Assembly: GCF_007341385.1 (NCBI RefSeq)
Contig: NZ_VJYD01000019.1
Location: forward strand, 1 to 64,000
Origin: Flavobacterium daemonense
Lineage (GTDB): Bacteria > Bacteroidota > Bacteroidia > Flavobacteriales > Flavobacteriaceae
DNA: 64,000 nucleotides
Direction: 5' to 3'
Of this stretch, positions 1 to 8,939 are shown piece after piece. The translations under genes were made by a program, and so were the position numbers. The notes under the pieces are model-generated. The model saw only the letters and a list, made by a program, of their open reading frames with translations. It did no database searches and was not told the DNA's origin. How positions within the stretch are numbered: the first letter of the stretch is position 1; each line of letters opens with the position of its first letter.

Positions 1-130
1 ATAAACCTTTTAAACTAAAAAACACTAACTAAAAAATCACGCGAAGTCGCAGAGTCGCAAAGTTTTAAAAATCAAATGCTTTACAAAAAAAACTTAGAAC
101 CTTAGCAACTCAGAAACTTAGAACCTTTCC
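1..130. repeat. Intergenic flavobacterial repeat remnants
   Basis: No gene is visible. The stretch holds short repeated words (CTTAGAACCTTAG, CTTAGAACCT) that recur near 19.73 kb (CTTAGAACCTTAGAAACT) and a GTCGCAGAGTCGCAAAG segment. It lies just downstream of the RDD gene and may contain its 3' end signals, but no clean hairpin plus T-tract is seen. Confidence 0.4.
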
Positions 131-880
131 TTACATATTCTGCGTATAAAAGTTGTAGTCTTTTAAAACCACTCTAATAAAATCACTGTTGTTTCCAGAT
201 TGATTTTTGATTCCGGTTACACTTTCAATTTTTGCTGTTAATTTTCCGATGATTTCAAAATCATTTTTCTCGGCTGCTTTGATGAAAGTCTCTTTGATAA
301 TTCGCATATCATTATCTGATAATTTGATTACAAGCGGATAAGTAGGAACATAAGCAGTTCCAATATCTTCTAAAATAGTATGACTAATATTGATTTTGTT
401 TTTCAGAGTAATCACCGCTGTTCCTGCTGCCATATCGCCAAAACGCTGTGCTTTTTTGCTAGATATTACGGTAATCAAAGCTACAAGTCCGTAAATTACA
501 GGGATGAAAAAATCGATAATCCCAAAAAACCAGCGAATTAAATAATCGCCAAAACCGGCTTGGTAACCGTCAATTTTAACGACTTTTATTTTGACCAAAA
601 TTTTTCCGATCGATTGTCCTTCAAAAATACTTTCCAGTGTAAGCGAATAAAATATTAGCGGAATAGCAAAAAACAACATCAACGCTCTACTCGACCAATC
701 GTCTAGACCATCCATTAAAACACCGATTTTGAGCCAATAAAAAAACACAAACCAGACGAATAACATATAAGCGATTTTTACTGAAGCATCAATAAAATAA
801 GCCCCTAGTCGTTCGCCGACAGAAGCTGCTATAAAATTTATTTTAACATTTTGTGTTGTGTTAATAGATAATTCTGACAT
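131..880 (-). CDS. RDD family membrane protein
   Basis: Predicted inner-membrane protein of 249 residues. The RDD domain spans about residues 20-160: the GERLGAYFIDASVK start carries the Arg and Asp typical of the first helix, and hydrophobic segments lie near 33-50, 66-85 and 120-140, with GKILVKIKVV before the last pair. The C-terminal 90 residues are soluble. RDD proteins are thought to be transporters or sensors; the substrate is unknown. It diverges from the SpoIIM-like gene with only 20 bp between the two ATGs. RDD and SpoIIM-like proteins commonly neighbour MoxR/DUF58 genes in Bacteroidota, so a shared envelope role is inferred. Confidence 0.8.
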   Translation of the reverse strand: MSELSINTTQNVKINFIAASVGERLGAYFIDASVKIAYMLFVWFVFFYWLKIGVLMDGLDDWSSRALMLFFAIPLIFYSLTLESIFEGQSIGKILVKIKVVKIDGYQAGFGDYLIRWFFGIIDFFIPVIYGLVALITVISSKKAQRFGDMAAGTAVITLKNKINISHTILEDIGTAYVPTYPLVIKLSDNDMRIIKETFIKAAEKNDFEIIGKLTAKIESVTGIKNQSGNNSDFIRVVLKDYNFYTQNM

Positions 881-900
881 ATTTTATATTTTAGCCTTCA

Positions 901-1881
901 ATGAGAGAAGTTGCCTTCATAAAACAAAATAAAGAAAAATGGCTGGAATTTGAGCTAGCTATTTTTGGTAAAGCTAAAAAAAATCCTGACGAATTAGCTA
1001 ATTTATACATTCAAATGATGAATGATTTGTCGTATGCGCAAACGTATTACCCTAAAAGTAAAACTGTTATTTACTTAAATCACCTCGCATCGCAGATTTA
1101 TCAGAAGATTTATAAAACTAAAAGAACGGAGAAAAACAAAATAGCCGAATTTTTTATTACCGAAGTTCCTTTGCTGGTTTATCAGTACAGACGTTATTTG
1201 ATTTATGCCTTTGTTTTATTTTTTGCGACGGTTGCTATTGGCGTCATTTCTGCAAAATACGATCCTAATTTTGTTCGTCTTATTCTTGGTGATAATTATG
1301 TCAACGAAACTTTGGAAAACATCAAAAAAGGGAACCCAATGGCGGTTTACGGCTCTGGAAGCAACTGGGGAAGTTTCATTTCTATCACAATGAATAATCT
1401 TTTTGTGGGTGCAAAATGTTATTTCTTCGGACTATTTGCCGGAATTGGAACTTTTTATATCTGCTTGAGCAACTGTATTATGCTTGGATCTTTTCAGTAT
1501 TTCTTTTATGAGCAAGGCGTTTTCTGGAAAAGTGTTAGAGGAATTTGGATTCACGGCGCAATGGAAATTTTCGGAATTGTTATTGAAACTGCTGCAGGAT
1601 TTATTTTGGGCGCTTCGATTTTATTTCCAAAGACTTTTTCGAGAATGAATTCTTTTAAAATTGGCTTCAAAAACAGTTTCAAAATCTATTTAAGCACATT
1701 TCCTTTTACAATTGCGGCGGGATTTCTAGAGGGTTTTATTACCAGATATTCTATTGATATGCCAAACTGGCTCAGCAGTTTTATAATTCTATTTACGTTA
1801 GGAATAATTTCATTTTATTATTTGGTTTATCCATTTATCGTCTTCAAAAAAACACAAAATTATCAGCCTAAATTGACTTAA
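901..1881 (+). CDS. Stage II sporulation protein M-like (SpoIIM/DUF95) membrane protein
   Basis: A 326-residue polytopic protein. The first ~95 residues are soluble; hydrophobic segments follow near 100-118, 162-195, 212-240, 262-280 and 292-315. The stretch around residues 160-190 (NNLFVGAKCYFFG then GIGTFY) is the conserved SpoIIM-type core. Flavobacteria do not sporulate, so the name is only homology; in this phylum the family travels with MoxR ATPase and DUF58 genes. It begins 20 bp from the divergent RDD start and is followed after 12 bp by the DUF4129-like gene, so it probably heads the operon running to about 6.5 kb. Confidence 0.82.
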   Translation: MREVAFIKQNKEKWLEFELAIFGKAKKNPDELANLYIQMMNDLSYAQTYYPKSKTVIYLNHLASQIYQKIYKTKRTEKNKIAEFFITEVPLLVYQYRRYLIYAFVLFFATVAIGVISAKYDPNFVRLILGDNYVNETLENIKKGNPMAVYGSGSNWGSFISITMNNLFVGAKCYFFGLFAGIGTFYICLSNCIMLGSFQYFFYEQGVFWKSVRGIWIHGAMEIFGIVIETAAGFILGASILFPKTFSRMNSFKIGFKNSFKIYLSTFPFTIAAGFLEGFITRYSIDMPNWLSSFIILFTLGIISFYYLVYPFIVFKKTQNYQPKLT

Positions 1882-1893
1882 TCGGAAACCATA

Positions 1894-2667
1894 ATGAATA
1901 AATTTTTCTTCATTTTACTTTTTGTTTTTGGCTGCAGTTTTTCAAATGCGCAGGATTCTCTTGCGACCGAAGAACCGCCAAAAATCGCTTCAATTAAATA
2001 CACCGAAAAAGATATTAAAGTCGATTCGATTGCAATTCCTGTAAAGACTTTCAAAAAAGATTTCAAAGAAAATTACAAAGGCTCCGATTTTGTTTATGAA
2101 ACAAAAGCACCAGAAAAAACATTTTGGGATATTTTCATGGAATGGCTGGCGGGAATTTTCAGAAGAATATTTACTTTCAAAAATCCTCAAGCGTCAATAA
2201 ATTTTGTTGCTGTTCTTTTTAAAACATTGGCAATCATCATTATTATCGTCGTAATATTTTTGATTGTAAAAGCCTTGATCAATAAAGAAGGACAATGGAT
2301 TTTTGGAAAAAATTCAAAAAAACGAACCATTTATTATTCAGATACAGAGAAAAATATTCACTTGTTGGATTTCGAAAAACTCATTAAAGAAAATATCGAA
2401 TCGGGACAGAAAAGAAACGCAATTCGATACTATTATTTATGGTTGTTGAAAGTAATGGCGCAAAATCATTATATCGAATGGGATATCGAAAAAACAAACT
2501 CCGATTATTTATACGAGATTCAGAGTCCGGTTCTTAAAGAAGAATTCACTTATTTGTCTTATTTGTATAATTACATCTGGTATGGCGAATTTGACATTAA
2601 TGCTGCCACATTCGCAAAAGCAGAAAACCGATTTAAAAATGCCATAAAAACCTTTAGCCATGAATAA
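1894..2667 (+). CDS. Membrane protein with DUF4129-like C-terminal domain
   Basis: 257 residues. There is a signal peptide at 1-19 (cleavage after FSNA), a soluble periplasmic part of ~80 residues, one strong transmembrane helix near 105-128 (rich in Ile), and a cytoplasmic C-terminal domain. The tail with RNAIRYYYLWLLK and a late YLYNYIWYGEF has the look of DUF4129, which accompanies MoxR/DUF58/SpoIIM modules. It overlaps the next gene by 8 bp (2660-2667), which argues for translational coupling. The biochemical function is unknown; placement in an envelope-associated complex is inference from neighbours. Confidence 0.7.
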   Translation: MNKFFFILLFVFGCSFSNAQDSLATEEPPKIASIKYTEKDIKVDSIAIPVKTFKKDFKENYKGSDFVYETKAPEKTFWDIFMEWLAGIFRRIFTFKNPQASINFVAVLFKTLAIIIIIVVIFLIVKALINKEGQWIFGKNSKKRTIYYSDTEKNIHLLDFEKLIKENIESGQKRNAIRYYYLWLLKVMAQNHYIEWDIEKTNSDYLYEIQSPVLKEEFTYLSYLYNYIWYGEFDINAATFAKAENRFKNAIKTFSHE

Positions 2668-3865
2668 ATCCATCAAAATTTACATAGGCGTTTTGGTTTT
2701 TCTAATGGCCTTGATTTTATTGATTGACAAAGGTCAGCCAAAACCTGTTGACTGGCGCCCGACTTTTTCTGTGCATGACAAAATTCCGTATGGTTTATAT
2801 GTTTTTGACCATGAAATTAAAGATCTTTTAAAAGATCAAAAAATAGAAAGAATCTCTACGGTAACGCCTTACGAATATTTAGATTCGAAATATAATCCAG
2901 ATACATTAGTTGAGGATTACCGAATAAAAGGTACGTTTTTGAATATTGATTTAGCAGCTGATATTGACGAACAATCGGTAAAAGAGCTTTTTTATTTTGT
3001 ATCGCGAGGAAATAATGCTTTTTTAAGCATGAGAACTTTTCCGAAAATCTTGCTTGACAGCTTGAAACTGGAAACTCAAACCAATTTGAAGCGCTACAGC
3101 AATACTTCAATTTGGGCGGCAAACCCAAAAATAAGTGACAAAAAATATAATTTTAAGCAGTCGGTTGAGGATTATTTTTCACAAATTGACACTGCTGAAA
3201 CTACTGTTTTAGGATATCAAAATACTGAAAAAGACAAAAAGCATGTTAATTTTATAAAAGTTCGCTATAACGGAGGCTATTTTTATCTGCACACGCAACC
3301 TGCGGCTTTTACAAATTATCATTTATTAAAAGACAATCATTATCAATATGCTGAGGATGTGTTGTCCTATATTCCAAAAGGTGATGTTTTTTGGTATACA
3401 AAAGGACAAAATAATGAGTCGGTTTCAAGTTCGCCGTTGCGCTATATTTTCAGTCAGCCTGCTTTAAAATGGGCATATATGTTTAGTTTATTGGGACTTT
3501 TGATTTTCATTTTTTTCAATGCAAAAAGAAAACAACGAATTGTTCCAATTGTAAAACCACTCAGCAATTTGACTGTTGATTTTACAAAAACAATCGGAAA
3601 TTTATATTATCAGGAAGGTGATCACACGAATATTATCGACAAGAAAATCATTTATTTCCTTGAAAAAATGCGAAACGAATACTTGATTGATACGACAAAA
3701 CTGGATGATGATTTTATTAAAAAACTGCATCTGAAAGCAGGTAAAAATTTGGCCGATATTCAGGAGCTTGTTTTTTTAATCAATGAACACCGAAAAAGTT
3801 ATCACGGAAGTCTTGAAGAAGATTTAATCCGAATCAATAATGCAATTGAAAAAGTTATACATTAG
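2660..3865 (+). CDS. DUF4350 domain protein, membrane anchored
   Basis: 401 residues. An N-terminal signal-anchor helix (about 6-24) is followed by a ~230-residue extracytoplasmic domain of the DUF4350 type (the segment starting SVHDKIPYGLYVFD is typical), a second transmembrane helix near 271-288 followed by basic AKRKQR, and a ~110-residue cytoplasmic tail. The start overlaps the preceding DUF4129-like gene. DUF4350 proteins are of unknown biochemistry and recur in MoxR-DUF58 clusters. A perfect-arm inverted repeat separates it from moxR, so the operon may be attenuated there. Confidence 0.75.
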   Translation: MNKSIKIYIGVLVFLMALILLIDKGQPKPVDWRPTFSVHDKIPYGLYVFDHEIKDLLKDQKIERISTVTPYEYLDSKYNPDTLVEDYRIKGTFLNIDLAADIDEQSVKELFYFVSRGNNAFLSMRTFPKILLDSLKLETQTNLKRYSNTSIWAANPKISDKKYNFKQSVEDYFSQIDTAETTVLGYQNTEKDKKHVNFIKVRYNGGYFYLHTQPAAFTNYHLLKDNHYQYAEDVLSYIPKGDVFWYTKGQNNESVSSSPLRYIFSQPALKWAYMFSLLGLLIFIFFNAKRKQRIVPIVKPLSNLTVDFTKTIGNLYYQEGDHTNIIDKKIIYFLEKMRNEYLIDTTKLDDDFIKKLHLKAGKNLADIQELVFLINEHRKSYHGSLEEDLIRINNAIEKVIH

Positions 3866-3873
3866 ATAAATAG

Positions 3874-3952
3874 TTTTGCCACAGATTAAAGGATTACCAC
3901 AGATTAATTATAAATAATAAAATCGATTTAAATCCTTTAATCTGTGGCAAAA
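3874..3952. repeat. Palindromic intergenic repeat, CCACAGATT family
   Basis: Two perfect 22-bp inverted arms at 3874-3895 and 3931-3952 (beginning TTTTGCCACAGATTAAAGG) flank a 35-bp AT-rich core. The same CCACAGATT end words reappear at 46481-46703, which marks it as an interspersed element and not a private terminator. It sits inside the DUF4350-moxR interval and would form a long mRNA hairpin. Confidence 0.85.
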
Positions 3953-3987
3953 AGAAAATAATAAGATCAAAGAAAACATACCAAAAC

Positions 3988-5001
3988 ATGGAAGAAAATA
4001 ACGTAACCGAAAACGAAATCACAAACGAAAATGTGAATTTTGAAACCCGAATAAACCTGACACCGCTTTTAGAGCATGTGAATGCTATTAAAAAAGAAAT
4101 TGAAACCGTTATTGTTGGACAGCATAAAATGATCGATCAACTTTTGGTTGCGATTTTGTCAAACGGTCACGTGTTATTAGAAGGTGTTCCGGGAGTTGCG
4201 AAAACAATTACAGCAAAATTGCTGGCAAAAGCTGTGAATATTGATTTTAGCCGAATCCAATTTACGCCTGATTTAATGCCTTCTGACATTTTAGGAACCT
4301 CTATTTTTAATTTGAAAAACTCTGAATTTGAGTTTAAAAGAGGACCTATTTTCTCTAATTTAATTTTGATTGACGAGATAAACCGTGCTCCGGCAAAAAC
4401 GCAAGCGGCACTTTTTGAAGTTATGGAAGAACGCCAAATTACAATTGACGGTTCTGTTTATCAGCTTGACACTCCGTTTTTAGTAATTGCAACGCAAAAC
4501 CCAATTGAGCAAGAAGGAACGTATCGTTTGCCTGAAGCGCAATTAGACCGTTTTTTATTCAAAATTGCGATTGATTATCCAAAATTGAATGAAGAAATCC
4601 TGATTATTCAGCGCGAACATTTATTGCAGAATCATGGCAAATTAGAAGCTATAAAAGCAGTGCTTTCTGCTTCAGAAATTAAAGGATATCAGGCTTTGGT
4701 AAAACAAATTAGAGTGGAACCAAATCTATTGGAATACATTGCCCGAATTGTTGTTAATACTAGAGAAAATGCATTTTTATATTTAGGAGCTTCGCCTCGT
4801 GCTTCGATTGCAATTTTGAATGCAGCAAAAGGTTTCGCTGCAATTCGAGGACGCGATTTTGTTACTCCTGAAGATATCAAAGACGCGGCGATTCCTGTAT
4901 TGCAACACCGTGTGATTGTTTCCCCAGAAAGAGAAATGGAAGGAATTACAAGTTCTGAAATTATAAAACAGATTATTGAAACGGTTGAAATTCCGAGGTA
5001 A
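3988..5001 (+). CDS. MoxR family AAA+ ATPase
   Basis: 337 residues, full length for the family. Walker A is GVPGVAKT near residue 66, Walker B LILIDEINRAP near 127, sensor 1 lies in the ATQNP stretch near 168, and a C-terminal helical lid (AAA lid with GASPRAS) follows. MoxR ATPases act as chaperones for vWA-domain or metal-containing partners; the adjacent DUF58 protein is the usual partner. The N-terminal ~20 residues are acidic and Asn-rich. It is separated from the DUF58 gene by 174 bp of repeat DNA. Cytosolic. Confidence 0.93.
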   Translation: MEENNVTENEITNENVNFETRINLTPLLEHVNAIKKEIETVIVGQHKMIDQLLVAILSNGHVLLEGVPGVAKTITAKLLAKAVNIDFSRIQFTPDLMPSDILGTSIFNLKNSEFEFKRGPIFSNLILIDEINRAPAKTQAALFEVMEERQITIDGSVYQLDTPFLVIATQNPIEQEGTYRLPEAQLDRFLFKIAIDYPKLNEEILIIQREHLLQNHGKLEAIKAVLSASEIKGYQALVKQIRVEPNLLEYIARIVVNTRENAFLYLGASPRASIAILNAAKGFAAIRGRDFVTPEDIKDAAIPVLQHRVIVSPEREMEGITSSEIIKQIIETVEIPR

Positions 5002-5059
5002 TTATTAATTATTAATTGTTAATGATGAATGGTAAATTGAAAAACGAGCCTTCGATTCC

Positions 5060-5113
5060 GCTCAGGATGACAGCAATTTTTAATAAACCTTTTTATTTTT
5101 TGTCATGCTGAGC
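5060..5113. repeat. Imperfect inverted repeat in the moxR-DUF58 gap
   Basis: Arms GCTCAGGATGACA (5060-5072) and TGTCATGCTGAGC (5101-5113) differ at one base pair. A smaller CCCGAGATTTTGGG hairpin and repeated ACCTGAAAC words follow up to the DUF58 start. This looks like an interspersed element dropped into an operon interval. Confidence 0.7.
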
Positions 5114-5175
5114 GTCCCGAGATTTTGGGAGAAGCAAACCTGAAACCTGAAACATAAAACCTGAAACAAACAAAA

Positions 5176-6507
5176 GTGAAATTCATAAAAAGTCTATATC
5201 TCAACAACTTCTTTTTCTATGTGCTTGCGGGCATTGTGGGATTGTTTATCTGTGCTTTTATTTTTCCGAATATTTATAATGCGGTTTGGTTTGGGGTTTT
5301 GATTTTGGTAACTTTCTTAGGTCTTGATATTTTGCTTTTATATTTGACAAGAACTGGATTTGAGGCCGAGAGAAGCACTCCAGAAAAGTTGTCAAACGGT
5401 GATTTAAACCCTGTAACTATCATTTTAAAAAACCATTATACTTTTACGGTTTCAGTCAAAATAATTGATGAGATTCCGTTTCAGTTTCAAGTTCGTGATT
5501 TTAAACTTATAAAAACCGTTAAAGCATCGGAACAAAAAGAAATCGGTTACGATTTGCGTCCAACGGAGCGTGGCGAATATTATTTTGGGAATCTCAACAT
5601 TTACGTTTCTTCGCCTTTGCGATTGATTTCTAGAAGATTTACATTTAGTAATGACCAAATGGTGCCAACCTATCCGTCGTTTATTCAGCTTAGAAAATAC
5701 GATTTATTGGCTTTTTCAAATAATTTATATCAATACGGAATCAAGAAAATTCGCCGAATTGGCCATACAATGGAATTTGAACAAATTAAAGAATATGTTC
5801 AAGGCGACGATTTGCGAACGATAAACTGGAAGGCAACAGCAAAGAAAAATGCGTTGATGGTCAACCAGTTTCAAGACGAAAAATCACAATCGGTTTATAT
5901 GGCGATTGATAAAGGACGTGTAATGCAAATGCCTTTTGATGGCTTGAGTTTATTGGATTATGCGATAAATTCGACTTTGGTTTTATCCAATGTTATTCTG
6001 AAAAAACAAGATAAAGCGGGTCTTTTTTCTTTTTCCAAAAAAGTAGAAAACCGAGTTTATGCCGAAAAAAGAGGTTCGCAGATGCAGAAAATCCTTGAAA
6101 CTTTATACAATATTAAAACTGATTTTTTTGAAAGCGATTACAGCCGATTATATGTTGATATTAAGAAAAACATTAACCAAAGAAGCTTGATAATTCTATA
6201 CACCAATTTCGAAACCATGGACGGCTTAAACAGACAACTGCCTTATTTAAAAGGAATTGCAAAAAGTCATTTATTGGTTGTCGTTTTCTTTCAGAATACA
6301 GAATTAAATGCCATCATAAACAAAAAAACAGACACGATTCAGGAAGTTTATGACAAAGTGATCGCAGAAAAATTCATGTTTGAAAAACGCTTGATCGCAA
6401 ATGAATTAAAGAAATACGGAATTCATTCGGTTTTGACGCAGCCTGAAAATCTTACTTTGGATGCCATTAATAAATATCTGGAAATTAAGGCACGCGGGAT
6501 TTTGTAA
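5176..6507 (+). CDS. DUF58 domain protein (MoxR partner)
   Basis: 443 residues with a GTG start directly after an A-rich stretch. Two N-terminal transmembrane helices (about 10-30 and 35-55) precede a beta-rich region and the DUF58 motif around residues 210-240 (GDDLRTINWKATAK). The C-terminal half has a von Willebrand factor A-like fold, but the metal site reads AIDKGR where a MIDAS protein would have DxSxS, so metal binding is probably lost. Expected to be an inner-membrane protein acted on by the upstream MoxR ATPase. It closes the 0.9-6.5 kb module. Confidence 0.88.
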   Translation: MKFIKSLYLNNFFFYVLAGIVGLFICAFIFPNIYNAVWFGVLILVTFLGLDILLLYLTRTGFEAERSTPEKLSNGDLNPVTIILKNHYTFTVSVKIIDEIPFQFQVRDFKLIKTVKASEQKEIGYDLRPTERGEYYFGNLNIYVSSPLRLISRRFTFSNDQMVPTYPSFIQLRKYDLLAFSNNLYQYGIKKIRRIGHTMEFEQIKEYVQGDDLRTINWKATAKKNALMVNQFQDEKSQSVYMAIDKGRVMQMPFDGLSLLDYAINSTLVLSNVILKKQDKAGLFSFSKKVENRVYAEKRGSQMQKILETLYNIKTDFFESDYSRLYVDIKKNINQRSLIILYTNFETMDGLNRQLPYLKGIAKSHLLVVVFFQNTELNAIINKKTDTIQEVYDKVIAEKFMFEKRLIANELKKYGIHSVLTQPENLTLDAINKYLEIKARGIL

Positions 6508-6691
6508 AATATGTGAAATGTTTTTTGTGAGATGTAAAATGGTCTTTGGCGAAAAACAACTTCGCTTTTAGCTACTTTTATCTTCTATTAATTTATAGTT
6601 ACATTACGTTATTCCGTAAAAATTGCTTACTTAAATTAATTAGTTTTGAAAAAATTTACAACTAATCAATGTAATTTCAAACTAATACAAA

Positions 6692-7780
6692 ATGAAAAAA
6701 GCAATTCTATTTCTTTTCGTTTTATTAAGCTGGAGATCTTTCGCGCAAAAAACAGAAAACATCATAATCATTACTACTGACGGATTTAGATGGCAAGAAG
6801 TTTTTAAAGGTTTGGATCCGGCGATTGCCAATGATAAAAAATTCAATCAGGGTGATAGTGCTTACATTTATAAAAAATATGGAAGCGCTGATATTAAAGA
6901 AGCACGCAAAAAACTAATGCCTTTTTTCTGGTCTGAAATTGCTTCCAAAGGGCAAATTTACGGAAGCAGAGATTTAGGAAATAAAGTTGATGTTGCTAAT
7001 CCGTACTGGTTCAGTTATCCAGGATACAGTGAAATTATGACCGGAAATGTTGATACTAAAGTCAATTCAAATCATTATAAAGCCAATCCGAATGTCAATG
7101 TTTTAGAGTTTTTAAATCAACAATCTAAACTTAAAGGAAAAGTTGCCGCTTTTGGAGCATGGGATGCTTTTGACCGAATCTTAAATGAAGAAAGAAGCGG
7201 TTTTCCTGTAGTTTCTGCATTCGATAAAGTAGGCGGAAACAAACCAACTGAAGCTCAAAAACTGCTAAATGAAATGCGTAACAACTCCTATAAGCCTTTT
7301 CATGAAGATGAATGTCTGGATGTTTTTACGCATTATGAGGCAATGGACGAACTTAAAACCAAGAAACCAAAAATCCTTTATATTGCTTATGGCGAAACAG
7401 ATGAGTGGGCGCATCATGCGCAATATCGCTCGTATCTAGACGCTGCAAATCAAGTTGACAAATGGATTCAGGAAATCTGGAATTTTGTCCAGAGTGATCC
7501 TCAATACAAAAATAAAACCACACTATTTATAACCGTTGATCATGGCCGAGGCGACAAAGTAAAAGCACAATGGACAGATCATGGTGCCGATGTTGAAGGT
7601 GCATCGCAAATTTGGTTCGCAGTTATGGGACCAGAAATTGCTCCAAAAGGCGAAATCAAAACCGAATCTCAAATTTATCAAAAGCAATTTGCCCAGACGA
7701 TTGCAAAAATTTTAGGTTATAATTTCACAGCCGAACATCCTGTTGAAAAAGAGATTTCAGAATTATTTCAAAACAAATAG
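6692..7780 (+). CDS. Secreted alkaline phosphatase superfamily (phosphodiesterase-like) enzyme
   Basis: 362 residues with a Sec signal peptide (cleavage near SFAQ, residue 19). Metal-binding motifs of the alkaline phosphatase/phosphodiesterase/sulfatase superfamily are visible: TTDGFRW near 28, SYPGYSEIMTG near 108, GETDEWAHH near 240, and VDHGRG plus TDHG near 280-300. The substrate is not evident; relatives are annotated as phosphodiesterases or phosphoglyceromutase-like. No FGly CxPxR motif, so it is not a sulfatase. Followed after 46 bp by the DUF2167 gene, possibly one transcript. Confidence 0.8.
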   Translation: MKKAILFLFVLLSWRSFAQKTENIIIITTDGFRWQEVFKGLDPAIANDKKFNQGDSAYIYKKYGSADIKEARKKLMPFFWSEIASKGQIYGSRDLGNKVDVANPYWFSYPGYSEIMTGNVDTKVNSNHYKANPNVNVLEFLNQQSKLKGKVAAFGAWDAFDRILNEERSGFPVVSAFDKVGGNKPTEAQKLLNEMRNNSYKPFHEDECLDVFTHYEAMDELKTKKPKILYIAYGETDEWAHHAQYRSYLDAANQVDKWIQEIWNFVQSDPQYKNKTTLFITVDHGRGDKVKAQWTDHGADVEGASQIWFAVMGPEIAPKGEIKTESQIYQKQFAQTIAKILGYNFTAEHPVEKEISELFQNK

Positions 7781-7826
7781 AAACCAAATAAAAACCAAAA
7801 TAATTAACCAATTCAATTAACCCCAA

Positions 7827-8753
7827 ATGAAAAAAACAGTACTTTTTATTTTTTTATGGCTGATTTCCATTTCAAAAATCAATGCACAAGCAGATACACT
7901 TACTGCTTTTTATGACAAAATTGAAAAATCTTTTAATTACGAATCAGGAAAAATCAAGCTTTCTGAGGGCGATGGAACTCTAAATGTTCCAAAAGGATTT
8001 AAATTCTTAAACGGTGAGCAAACACAAAAAGTTTTGACCAAATTGTGGGGAAATCCAGAAGATAAAGCGATTCTTGGTTCACTTGTTCCAGATGGAAAAG
8101 GAGTTACACACGCCGACAGCTGGATGTTTGTGATTAGCTATCAAGGTGATGGTTACGTAAAAGATGACGACGCAGGCGAAATTGATTACGATGATCTTCT
8201 AAAGACAATGAAAGAAGATGTAGCAACTGCAAATGAGGAACGCAAAAAAGGCGGATATCCTGAAGTTCAATTGATTGGCTGGGCATCAAAACCGTATTAT
8301 GACAATAATTTGAAAGTGCTGCATTGGGCAAAAGAATTGCAGTTTGGCCAAGATAAAAACCATACTTTGAATTATGATTTGAGAGTTTTGGGCCGTAAAG
8401 GAATGTATAATATTTCTGCCGTAGCAGGAATTAATCAGCTTGCGGAAGTAAAAAGAAGTATTCCGGAAATTATTCAAAGTGTTGAATTTAACGATGGACA
8501 TAAATACTTAGATTTTGACGCCGATACAGATACAGTTGCTGCATGGACAATTGGCGGTTTAGTGGCCGGGAAAGTGTTGGCAAAAGTTGGATTCTTCGCT
8601 ATTTTGGCAAAATTTGCAAAAGTAATTGTAGTGGGAATTGTAGCGGCTTTTGCTGCCGTAAAAAAATTCCTTTTTGGAAGCAAAGACCAAGTGGTTACCA
8701 AACCTGAAGAAGAAACTGCTCTTTTAGAAGAAACTACTTCTACTGAAGAATAG
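7827..8753 (+). CDS. DUF2167 family membrane protein
   Basis: 308 residues: a signal peptide (cleavage near INAQ, residue 21), then the DUF2167 domain (about 40-240, with GDGTLNVPKGFKFL and WMFVISYQGDGYVKDDD), then two hydrophobic segments near 238-280 and an acidic Glu/Thr-rich tail. The architecture suggests a periplasmic domain anchored by a C-terminal hairpin. Function unknown. The gene is closely followed by two interspersed palindromes. Confidence 0.85.
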   Translation: MKKTVLFIFLWLISISKINAQADTLTAFYDKIEKSFNYESGKIKLSEGDGTLNVPKGFKFLNGEQTQKVLTKLWGNPEDKAILGSLVPDGKGVTHADSWMFVISYQGDGYVKDDDAGEIDYDDLLKTMKEDVATANEERKKGGYPEVQLIGWASKPYYDNNLKVLHWAKELQFGQDKNHTLNYDLRVLGRKGMYNISAVAGINQLAEVKRSIPEIIQSVEFNDGHKYLDFDADTDTVAAWTIGGLVAGKVLAKVGFFAILAKFAKVIVVGIVAAFAAVKKFLFGSKDQVVTKPEEETALLEETTSTEE

Positions 8754-8760
8754 TTTTTTT

Positions 8761-8846
8761 TTGCCACGAATTCCACAAATTTTCACGAATTAATTTTTTA
8801 CACTTTACAAATAAAAATTAGCGAAAATTAGTGTAATTCGTGGCAA
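8761..8846. repeat. Palindromic intergenic repeat, CCACGAATT family
   Basis: Outer arms TTGCCACGAATT (8761-8772) and AATTCGTGGCAA (8835-8846) are perfect, with further weaker pairing inside (AATTTTC with GAAAATT). It resembles the CCACAGATT elements in design but not in sequence. It may double as the 3' end of the DUF2167 transcript. Confidence 0.8.
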
Positions 8847-8860
8847 CCTTTTTTCATAAA

Positions 8861-8887
8861 CCTACAAGGTTTTAAAAACCTTGCAGG
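8861..8887. repeat. Short palindrome, AAGGTTTTAAAAACCTT type
   Basis: CCT-A-CAAGGTTTT-A-AAAACCTTG-C-AGG reads nearly the same on both strands. The element at 18348-18380 has the same plan (GGTTTTAAAAACC core), so these are two members of one small palindrome family. Confidence 0.8.
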
Positions 8888-8895
8888 AACTCATA

Positions 8896-8911
8896 TACCT
8901 TTGTACCTTTG
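8896..8911 (+). promoter_or_regulatory. Two overlapping -7 boxes (TACCTTTG) for the TrmH-type gene
   Basis: TACCTTTG occurs at 8896-8903 and again at 8904-8911, both matching the Bacteroidota TAnnTTTG consensus. Transcription would begin near 8908-8916, which rules out the upstream TTG at 8901 as start codon and supports the ATG at 8940. Confidence 0.6.
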
Positions 8912-8939
8912 CTTCTTTGCAACTTTGAGCCTTAAAAAA

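Noticed and set aside
8134-8776. Three overlapping minus-strand ORFs opposite the DUF2167 gene
   Set aside because: They shadow a gene with a signal peptide and family motifs and contain no domain of their own.
8901-8939. TTG start for the TrmH-type gene
   Set aside because: Two promoter boxes overlap this segment, so it is probably not transcribed; ATG 8940 gives the family start.
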